Positions 1 through 6,423 of a DNA stretch of 12,999 bases are shown in pieces. Origin of the DNA: VAZQ01 sp035693615 (GTDB taxonomy: Bacteria > Pseudomonadota > Alphaproteobacteria > Rhizobiales > Xanthobacteraceae); assembly GCA_035693615.1 (NCBI GenBank), contig DASSGH010000003.1, positions 1-12,999 on the forward strand, in the 5' to 3' direction. Below the pieces are notes generated by a model. That model did no database searches. It saw only the letters and a program-made list of their open reading frames with translations, and was not told where the DNA came from. Position 1 is the stretch's first letter. Each line of letters starts with the position of its first letter. Made by a program: the position numbers and the translations under genes.

Positions 1-37
1 CGCTCTCGGCATCGTCGGGGGCGCGCGGATGCCCGCT

Positions 38-1408
38 TCAGCGCTCGGAGGCCGACTTGTCGAGACCGACGGCCGCGAGTGCCGCGGCCTGGCGATCGCC
101 AACGCGGCGGATCGCAAAGTCCTCGATGGCTTCGTTGAACAGTCTGTAGAAATTGAGTTCGGCGCGCAGATGCAGAAACACCGCACCGAGCCCGATGGCG
201 GCGCGGTCCATGAAGACGAATTCGCGCGGCACCGTCACGGGACCGCGCTGTTTGAGGGCCTGATGCACGCGAAACGCCTCACGCCGCCCGTATTCCGACG
301 GCTTCACGCCATCGGCGAGGCTGCGCACGCGATCGTCCAGCAACGGGCCGTAGATGAAGCGCGCCCAAATATTCAAGGCGTCGATCAATTCCCGATTGAG
401 CCGCTTGAAGCCCCATGTCTCGTAGGCGTGGACGATGAGATCGGCGTCTGCCTTGAGCAGGCCGTGATAGAGATCGACCACGCCGCCGACGAATTTCGGC
501 GCGAAGATGCGGATGCACCCGTAGTCCAAGAGATTGATGCCCGCCGGCCGGCCGGCCGCGTCGAACACGCTGTAATTGCCGAGATGCGGATCGCCGTGGA
601 TCACGCCGAAACGGCTGAAGGGCCACCACCAAGCCGTGAACATCGCGCTGCCGAGCCGGTTACGGCTGGCGAGGTCTGCCTTGGTGTGCTCGAGCAGGCG
701 CCGCCCTTGCAGCCAGTCGAGGGTGAGCAGGCGCCCGGTTGAAAGTTCGGGCCGCACGCGCGGCACGTGGATCGCATCGATGCCGTCGAGCATCTTGCGG
801 TAGAGCATCACGTGCTTGGCCTCGCGCCGGTAATCGAGCTCTTCGCGGATGCGCGCGCCGATCTCCTTGGCGATCTCGGTGGTGTCGATGACCGGGTCCA
901 TGCGGCGGTGAATGGCGAAGATGAGCTGCAGCTGGCGCAGATCGGCCTCCACCGCCGACTGCATGTCCGGATATTGCAGCTTGCAAGCAAGTTGGGTGTC
1001 ATCATGAGCGCGGGCGCGATGCACTTGCCCGAGCGAAGCGGCGGCGGCGGGATGATGCTCGAACTCGGCGAATTTCTTCTGCCAATCGGAGCCAAGCTCG
1101 GCGGCCATGCGCCGCTTGACGAAGGCCCAACCCATCGGCGGCGCCTCGCTTTGCAGCTTCATCAGCTCGGCCGCGTATTCAGGCGGCAGGGCATCAGGGA
1201 TGGTGGCCATGAGTTGGGCCACCTTCATGATCGGCCCTTTGAGGCCGCCGAGCGCCGCCGCGAGCTCGACTGCGTTCTTGCCGCGATCGAGCGTGATGCC
1301 GAACAATCTCGCGCCCGCGAGGCGCGCCGCGACGCCACTCATATTGGCGCCGACGCGGGCGTAGCGAGCGGCCCGGGCTGAGAAACGGTTGGCTTCGCGG
1401 TCGGTCAT
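38..1408 (-). CDS. ABC1/UbiB (AarF/COQ8)-family atypical kinase-like protein
   Basis: This 456-residue protein belongs to the ABC1/UbiB family of atypical kinases or ATPases, whose best-known members support ubiquinone synthesis or lipid homeostasis. Visible family marks in order are a KxGQ-type helix reading KVAQ (residues 62-65), the Ala-rich loop AAAAS followed by LGQVHRA (121-131) that replaces the usual Gly-rich loop, the ATP-site Lys in ACKLQYP (K143), an ELDYRREA helix (190-197), the catalytic-loop HGDPHLGN (271-278) and a DYG metal-binding motif (295-297). The Gly of KxGQ is replaced by Ala. Unlike Escherichia coli UbiB, I see no pair of C-terminal membrane helices, so it is probably cytosolic or peripheral. 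The start is the ATG at 1408; its ribosome site is weak, so M23 is an alternative. It lies 94 bases downstream of the patatin gene on the same strand and may be co-transcribed with it. Family call is sure; substrate is unknown. Confidence 0.93.
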   Translation of the reverse strand: MTDREANRFSARAARYARVGANMSGVAARLAGARLFGITLDRGKNAVELAAALGGLKGPIMKVAQLMATIPDALPPEYAAELMKLQSEAPPMGWAFVKRRMAAELGSDWQKKFAEFEHHPAAAASLGQVHRARAHDDTQLACKLQYPDMQSAVEADLRQLQLIFAIHRRMDPVIDTTEIAKEIGARIREELDYRREAKHVMLYRKMLDGIDAIHVPRVRPELSTGRLLTLDWLQGRRLLEHTKADLASRNRLGSAMFTAWWWPFSRFGVIHGDPHLGNYSVFDAAGRPAGINLLDYGCIRIFAPKFVGGVVDLYHGLLKADADLIVHAYETWGFKRLNRELIDALNIWARFIYGPLLDDRVRSLADGVKPSEYGRREAFRVHQALKQRGPVTVPREFVFMDRAAIGLGAVFLHLRAELNFYRLFNEAIEDFAIRRVGDRQAAALAAVGLDKSASER

Positions 1409-1453
1409 GGTTGGCTCGGCGGATCATGCCGGATGGCGCGCGTCGCGCTGGTG

Positions 1454-1493
1454 TCGAGATGCGCGTTAGATAGTCGCGATGCGCGCCAGATAT
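1454..1493. repeat. Tandem 20-base imperfect direct repeat upstream of the ABC1 kinase gene
   Basis: Two adjacent units, 1454-1473 and 1474-1493, match at 16 of 20 positions. They share the core GATGCGCG followed by two variable bases and AGATA. The 20-base period is about two helical turns, so a protein binding each unit would sit on one face of the DNA. The repeat lies 46-85 bases upstream of the kinase start and begins 10 bases past the patatin stop. It could be an operator or simply a small duplication. Confidence 0.5.
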
Positions 1494-1502
1494 TAGCCGG
1501 TG

Positions 1503-4010
1503 TCACGCCCAGTTGAGGAGGTCTTTGGCGGCTCTCACAAGCGGATCGTTCAGCACGAGACCCTGCCATTGCGCCGGCTTGGCCCGCATTCCGACCTGAT
1601 CGCGCCCCGAAAAGACTTCGGTGACCGCATGAAAGCCGAGCGCGCGGTACACCTCGAACTGCTCCTCGGAAAACAGTTGATCCGCTGTGGTTTCATGCGG
1701 ATAGCTAGGAAAGCGGCGCTTGTAGTCGACGATGTAGTCATTCTCGTCGCCCGTGATCGACGATTTCACGTAGATCAATATCCCGGTCCGGCCTTGCGGA
1801 TACCTGATTTCACCGACGGCGCAATGCGGCCCGTGCGGCGCAGCGTTCGGTGGCAAGCCGCCGCTCTTGGCAATCTCCTCCGAAGCCGCTCGACTCGCAT
1901 CGCGAATCTCGGCCCATGGCAGATCGATCAATACACCAAGGTCGATACGCGCGTAGCGCTGCACCGCCACGAGCGAGCGGAAGGACATCTGAGGATCGGC
2001 CTCCGCGTCGACTGCGATGATCAATTGGCAGCGCCGTCGCAGCAGCTCATAGATGCCCAGGTTTTCGATATGCCCGCCATCACTGAGGAAAATCCTTGTG
2101 GAGGTCTCACGCATCAGCCCCAACAATTCCTGCAGGAAGTAGAACTGGTCCAATACGGAGACGAAAACGGAAGAAGGCTTGCCGTCCCGGGCGAGCTGCC
2201 TTGGATTGGTGACCCAATATCCGAGTCTGACGTTGAGGATGGCGAGCGTCGGCGTCAACGGTTTGATGCTGTGGGTGCCCATGTTGGCCGATGCCGCAGC
2301 TCCCGAGACCGCCATGGCCGTCGCCAAGTCGAGTTCCCTGACTGCGTCTTCGAATTCCTCGGTCTTCACGTATTGCGTCGCGCTGCTGCCGACAAACTTT
2401 GGACTAAAGACGAAGAAATCCGCGTTCCGACCACGCCGGTTTGCGTATTTTGATCCCTGAATATTCAGGGCGGCATTGATGAGATGAAAAGGGGTATCGG
2501 TACAAGAGATTTCGCTCAACTTGAAACGATCGAGAGGAGCGAGCTCAAAATTCTGGTACTTTAACAGTTCGGCTGCCGCAACATTGCTTAGCTGTATCGA
2601 TTCGCGTTTTGACCTGCGGCCTGCGCGCCGACCTTCGATGATTGTAGGATCGAATAGGAAAGCCTTGCTCAATCGATCGCGATAGAGACGATGGAGAGAA
2701 TTCGCGTTAGGAGTGAGCAATAGCGAAAGGAGAAAGAGTTCGACGCCTGTTACAAAATAGAACCATGCGACTGGGGTGCTATGGCCGAACCAACGTTGTG
2801 ACACATCACTAAGCCAAGCCGGGCCATGGTAATACGAGCCGCTCTGCCTCGCATACTCGGGATCGAGGTCCTTAATTCCCATGAAACATAAGTAGAGGTA
2901 AACCATCCACAACAGGAATGGGATCGCGGCGCCGGCGATGTAAACCGCCGCTCTTCCGGCCGCACGTGAGACCATCGCGGCCAAACTCGGCCGCTCGTTA
3001 CCCTGCCCCAACAGACGACCGATATGACGGCTGAAGAAGGCAACTACCGCCGAGAACGGGGCCAATACGGCAGCAAGCGCTTGCAGCCACCCGACAAAGG
3101 TTGCAAAAATTCCGGCTTGCTTATTGGCGGATTTGAAAATCCCATCGAGCACGAGCGGCTGCAGTTCGCAAAATACGATAATTAGCAGAGCAATCAGAAA
3201 CAGCGCGGACACCACCGTCCAAGGCGAGCCGATTTCGGCGGCCCATCCGCTGACCTCCAACGATCGCCAGAGGGCCCAAACGAGCAACAACAGCGTAAAC
3301 GCACAGAGCGCAATCAGACTCGCACCAAAATGCTCGGCATTGAGCGCCTCGGGAAGCGTCGTGCCTTGCAGGGACGTGTGCAGGCTCGTCGTATCCGGTT
3401 TGAGGAAGATCGTGATAGCCGCAAAAAACAACAACCAAGGCAGAACCAGCAGTGCGTTAGCGAGGAGTCCACGCAGGTAAATGGCGATGTTGTAGAAGAT
3501 GTTGATGATCCCTTGCGGAAACAGATAATTGGAATGGTTGCGGATGTGTTGAATAGGGTATGGCTCGTCCGGGGTCAGGCTCCCGGTGAACGGAAACTCT
3601 CCCTTCGAACGGCTCATCGCGGCGGAGAGCGAGGTGCCGATGTAGCCTCCGCCCGACACCGTGGAGAGGTAATCGACGTTCTTGAGAACGCCCGCCTTGT
3701 CGAGCGCCTGTAATGCGCCGAGACAAAAAGAGGCGGAGCGGATCCCGCCACCCGACAGCGCAAGGCCGATGAGACTCGAATTCTCCGTCGGGCGCATGTT
3801 CGGTTCGGCCTCGACACGCGCGGCGCTTCCCGCCGGCGCCGCAGGAAAGCCCCGTGGGCCCGCCGTTCCCGGATCCTCGGATGTGGGATCCGCCCTAGGC
3901 TCGACCTCGAGCTGGAATTCTGCTCTGCCGAATTGCCGCCGACGTTGATTGATCGCCCGAACTTCTTCCTCGAAAACCTCGTGGAAGCGATACGTTCTGG
4001 TGACCGTCAT
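1503..4010 (-). CDS. Patatin-like phospholipase with an inserted multi-pass membrane region
   Basis: This 835-residue protein is a patatin-family (Ser-Asp dyad) lipid acyl hydrolase anchored in the inner membrane. The Gly-rich oxyanion segment SGGGIRSAS is at about residues 86-94, the nucleophile motif STVSGGGYIG places the Ser at about 119, and the catalytic Asp lies in SDGGHIENLG at about 644. About six hydrophobic segments fall near residues 177-205, 228-248, 266-286, 302-328, 356-380 and 414-436, between nucleophile and Asp, so the catalytic fold is split by a membrane region. Typical patatins have about 300 residues, so this is unusually long. I chose the ATG at 4010 (MTVTRTYRF); an in-frame TTG at 4040 would add ten residues but has no better ribosome site. 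The gene is more A+T-rich than its neighbours (sampled lines 45-52% GC), which could reflect transfer or membrane-codon bias. It lies between pepF and the ABC1 kinase gene. Phospholipase substrate is not predictable. Confidence 0.88.
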   Translation of the reverse strand: MTVTRTYRFHEVFEEEVRAINQRRRQFGRAEFQLEVEPRADPTSEDPGTAGPRGFPAAPAGSAARVEAEPNMRPTENSSLIGLALSGGGIRSASFCLGALQALDKAGVLKNVDYLSTVSGGGYIGTSLSAAMSRSKGEFPFTGSLTPDEPYPIQHIRNHSNYLFPQGIINIFYNIAIYLRGLLANALLVLPWLLFFAAITIFLKPDTTSLHTSLQGTTLPEALNAEHFGASLIALCAFTLLLLVWALWRSLEVSGWAAEIGSPWTVVSALFLIALLIIVFCELQPLVLDGIFKSANKQAGIFATFVGWLQALAAVLAPFSAVVAFFSRHIGRLLGQGNERPSLAAMVSRAAGRAAVYIAGAAIPFLLWMVYLYLCFMGIKDLDPEYARQSGSYYHGPAWLSDVSQRWFGHSTPVAWFYFVTGVELFLLSLLLTPNANSLHRLYRDRLSKAFLFDPTIIEGRRAGRRSKRESIQLSNVAAAELLKYQNFELAPLDRFKLSEISCTDTPFHLINAALNIQGSKYANRRGRNADFFVFSPKFVGSSATQYVKTEEFEDAVRELDLATAMAVSGAAASANMGTHSIKPLTPTLAILNVRLGYWVTNPRQLARDGKPSSVFVSVLDQFYFLQELLGLMRETSTRIFLSDGGHIENLGIYELLRRRCQLIIAVDAEADPQMSFRSLVAVQRYARIDLGVLIDLPWAEIRDASRAASEEIAKSGGLPPNAAPHGPHCAVGEIRYPQGRTGILIYVKSSITGDENDYIVDYKRRFPSYPHETTADQLFSEEQFEVYRALGFHAVTEVFSGRDQVGMRAKPAQWQGLVLNDPLVRAAKDLLNWA

Positions 4011-4053
4011 GGCAGCCCCCAACTGCCCGATACTTAGCAAATTATTGCTCGCT

Positions 4054-4066
4054 TCTCAATTTGAGA
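4054..4066. promoter_or_regulatory. Perfect palindrome TCTCAA-T-TTGAGA upstream of the patatin gene
   Basis: Six-base arms flank a single central T, giving a perfect 13-base inverted repeat. It starts 44 bases upstream of the chosen patatin start, in an A+T-richer patch of the 133-base gap after pepF. Size and place suit a dimeric repressor or activator site, but no regulator is encoded nearby and the match could be chance. Confidence 0.35.
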
Positions 4067-4074
4067 TGGGAGAT

Positions 4075-4092
4075 CGCGCCCGGCGCGGCGCG
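4075..4092 (-). terminator. Possible GC hairpin after pepF
   Basis: CGCGCC and GGCGCG arms surround a six-base loop, 52-69 bases past the pepF stop. There is no T-run, so it would be a weak or factor-dependent terminator at best. GC-rich DNA makes such hairpins common by chance. Confidence 0.25.
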
Positions 4093-4143
4093 AGCATGGC
4101 CGCGGTTGTTTCGTCGAAGGCTTTCAGGGCGCGGCTAGAAATC

Positions 4144-5979
4144 CTAGTCCAAGCCCTCCAGCTCGGCGATCATCTGCTCGATGACGCCAAGCCCGCGCTG
4201 CCAAAAGGCGGGGTCGCGGGCGTCGAGCCCGAACGGCGCCAACAGTTCGGAATGGTGCTTGGTGCCGCCGGCGGCGAGCATCTCGAGATAGCGCTCGGCG
4301 AAACCGTCGGTTGCGCGCTCGTAGACCGCGTAGAGCGAGTTCACCAGACAATCGCCGAAGGCATAAGCATAGACGTAGAACGGCGAATGCACGAAATGCG
4401 AGATATAGGCCCAGAACGTCTCATAGCCCGGCTTGAGTTCGATCGCCTCGCCGAGGCTCTCCCGCTGCACCTCGAGCCACAGCGCGTTGAGGCGCTCGGC
4501 GGTGAGCTCCCCCTTGCGTCGCTCGGTATGCAGCTTGCGCTCGAAGGTATAGAAGGCGACCTGGCGCACCACCGTGTTGATCATGTCCTCGACCTTGGCG
4601 GCGAGCATGGCCCTGCGCTCTTTGCGGTCGGCCTTGGCGAGAAGTTTCTTGAACGTCAGCATTTCGCCGAACACGCTCGCGGTCTCGGCGAGCGTGAGCG
4701 GGGTCGGCGCCATCAATGCCCCGTTGGGGGCGGCCAGCACCTGGTGCACGCCATGGCCGAGCTCGTGCGCGAGCGTCATCACGTCGCGTGGTCTGCCTTG
4801 GTAGTTGAGCAGGACGTAAGGGTGCGCCGAGGGCACCGTCGGATGCGAGAACGCGCCGGGCGCTTTGCCCGGCCGCACCGGCGCGTCGATCCAGTGGTTC
4901 TTGAAGAAACGCGCCGCGATCTCCGCCATCTCGGGTGAGAACGCGCCGTAAGCATCGAGTACGGTTGCCTGCGCCTCGCTCCAGCCGATTGTGCGGGTGG
5001 CAACCGCCGGCAAGGGCGCATTGCGGTCCCAATGCGGCAGCCGCTTCTTGCCGAACCAGCGCGCCTTGAGCGCGTAATAGCGATGCGACAGCCGCGGATA
5101 CGCCTCGCGCACGGCTTGGACCAGCGCCTGCACCACTTCCGGCTCGACGCGATTCGACAAATGCCGGGCGTCCGCCACGTCGGCAAAACCGCGCCAACGA
5201 TCGGAGATCTCCTTGTCCTTCGCGAGCACGTTGGTAATCAGCGCGAAGGTTCGCAGATTCTCTGCGAATGTCTTGGCGAGCGCCTGAGCCGCCGCCTTGC
5301 GCATCGGCCCCCTCGGATCCTGCAGCAGATTGAGCGTCGGCTCGATCGCCAGCGACTTGCCTGCGACCTTGAAACGCAAGCTGGCGATGGTCTCGTCGAA
5401 CAGGCGATTCCACGCCGAATAGCCCGTCACCGATTTTTCGTGAAAGAGTTGCTCGACCCGATCCTCGAGCTGATACGGCTTCTCCCTGCGAATGTCTTCG
5501 AACCACGGGCGATAATGCGCCAGCGCGCCGTCTTGCATGGCCGATTCGAGCTTGGCGTCGTCGAGCCGATTGAGCTCGAGGGTGAAGAACAACAGATGGG
5601 TCGAAGCGGCCGTGATGCGCTCCTGCACGTCGGCGTAGAACTTCGCGCGCGCGGGGTCGACGGTGTCGCCCGCGTGGAGAAGCCCGGCATAAGACATGAG
5701 TCGGCCGAGAAGATCATCGAGCGCCTCGTAGCGCGTGACCGCCTCGGTGAGGACCGCCCCGGCGTCGGCCTGCTCCGCGATCGCCGCGAGCTTGCCCTTG
5801 TAGGCCTGTTCGAAGGCAAGGCTTTCGGCAGCGCCGCGTTCGAGATCGCGCTCGACCTGCGGATCATCGATCCCGGCGTAGAGATCAGCCAGATTCCATT
5901 CCGGCAGCGCGCCAAGGCGGGAGACGGGAGGAGACTTGGCCGATCGACCGGCGGAGGCGCGTTTTGTTCGTGCGGGCAT
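4144..5979 (-). CDS. pepF: Oligoendopeptidase F, M3-family zinc metallopeptidase
   Basis: This 611-residue protein is a cytosolic zinc endopeptidase of family M3 (PepF/M3B group) that cuts short peptides, recycling peptides or cleaving signal peptides. The zinc motif HELGH is at residues 405-409 (ligands H405 and H409, catalytic E406). The third ligand is E432 in LAETASVFGE. The N-terminal part (about 20-200) is the helical PepF domain beginning LGALPEWNLADLY. The C-terminal part carries the family pattern with FVHSPFYVYAYAFG. Length matches the usual value of about 600. The start at the ATG at 5979 (MPARTKR) is chosen because the family N-terminus begins shortly after it. The frame stays open far upstream only because of high GC, and that extension would run into the divergent transpeptidase gene. 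The ribosome site is weak. It is the first of three same-strand genes; no functional link to the patatin or kinase is evident. Confidence 0.95.
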   Translation of the reverse strand: MPARTKRASAGRSAKSPPVSRLGALPEWNLADLYAGIDDPQVERDLERGAAESLAFEQAYKGKLAAIAEQADAGAVLTEAVTRYEALDDLLGRLMSYAGLLHAGDTVDPARAKFYADVQERITAASTHLLFFTLELNRLDDAKLESAMQDGALAHYRPWFEDIRREKPYQLEDRVEQLFHEKSVTGYSAWNRLFDETIASLRFKVAGKSLAIEPTLNLLQDPRGPMRKAAAQALAKTFAENLRTFALITNVLAKDKEISDRWRGFADVADARHLSNRVEPEVVQALVQAVREAYPRLSHRYYALKARWFGKKRLPHWDRNAPLPAVATRTIGWSEAQATVLDAYGAFSPEMAEIAARFFKNHWIDAPVRPGKAPGAFSHPTVPSAHPYVLLNYQGRPRDVMTLAHELGHGVHQVLAAPNGALMAPTPLTLAETASVFGEMLTFKKLLAKADRKERRAMLAAKVEDMINTVVRQVAFYTFERKLHTERRKGELTAERLNALWLEVQRESLGEAIELKPGYETFWAYISHFVHSPFYVYAYAFGDCLVNSLYAVYERATDGFAERYLEMLAAGGTKHHSELLAPFGLDARDPAFWQRGLGVIEQMIAELEGLD

Positions 5980-6423
5980 GGCGGGCAGGAGAGCGATGAT
6001 CTTTGCACCACGCACCAAGCGTGCGGCCGCCAAACAGGCGCGTGCTGCTGCATCCATATGGCGTGCGGCGGCGGCGGGTTCAACTGGGCACTGACCGCGA
6101 TCAAGCCGCAAGCGATCCGATTCGCGGGGGTAAGTCCCGCGGCGGTTGCGTCCCGGCCGCTCCACGCTTTGCCGCGAGTTCGATTCGCGTGACGGCAAAA
6201 TCACGATTTTCCAGCGGCGGCGGCTGCGTGGTAATCCGGTGACACCCGCCGAGAAAGCGCCGAATCCTCCGGTGCGCGCAGGCGACGCGCCAAAATTGAC
6301 CAAATTCACGCGCACGAGTTGCCGGACGCGCGAACCCGACCGGCTTCGCACCCGGATGGCGCACGCCGATTGAACGCGGGCCTCGCACCCGACGCGGGTC
6401 CTTGGGAAGTGGAGAATATCCGA
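5980..6423. other. Divergent intergenic region between pepF and the L,D-transpeptidase gene
   Basis: These 444 bases must hold both promoters. I see three small symmetric elements: a hairpin CGCGGG-N7-CCCGCG (6123-6141), a hairpin CGCGA-N7-TCGCG (6173-6189) and an inverted repeat AAAATC-AC-GATTTT (6197-6210). A TTGACC box at 6296-6301 could be a -35 element for the transpeptidase, but no good -10 follows at 17 bases. Open frames here lack family resemblance and are not called as genes. Confidence 0.4.
6411..6414 (+). promoter_or_regulatory. GGAG ribosome binding site that fixes the L,D-transpeptidase start
   Basis: GGAG lies nine bases before the ATG at 6424. Translation from that ATG opens with a typical signal peptide (MSGPRYERLL then a hydrophobic core ending AANAQ). 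The frame is open 35 codons further upstream, but that extension is not signal-like. Confidence 0.65.

Noticed and set aside
1..37. Possible start of another minus-strand gene (ATG at 12-10)
   Set aside because: Only four codons are visible and there is no ribosome site, so it cannot be supported.
1500..2453. Long plus-strand open frame antisense to the patatin gene (317 codons)
   Set aside because: It mirrors the patatin coding strand, has no family resemblance and no good start site; a GC-rich shadow frame.
4011..4040. TTG at 4040 as the patatin start
   Set aside because: Adds ten residues without a better ribosome site; the ATG at 4010 is simpler.
3949..6192. Long plus-strand open frames (329 and 386 codons) antisense to pepF
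   Set aside because: Arg- and Glu-rich composition typical of reverse frames; pepF on the other strand has clear catalytic motifs.
6171..6198. tRNA-like T-arm (GAGTTCGATTC flanked by pairing bases)
   Set aside because: One stem mismatch with tRNA numbering, and no matching acceptor, D or anticodon arm upstream.
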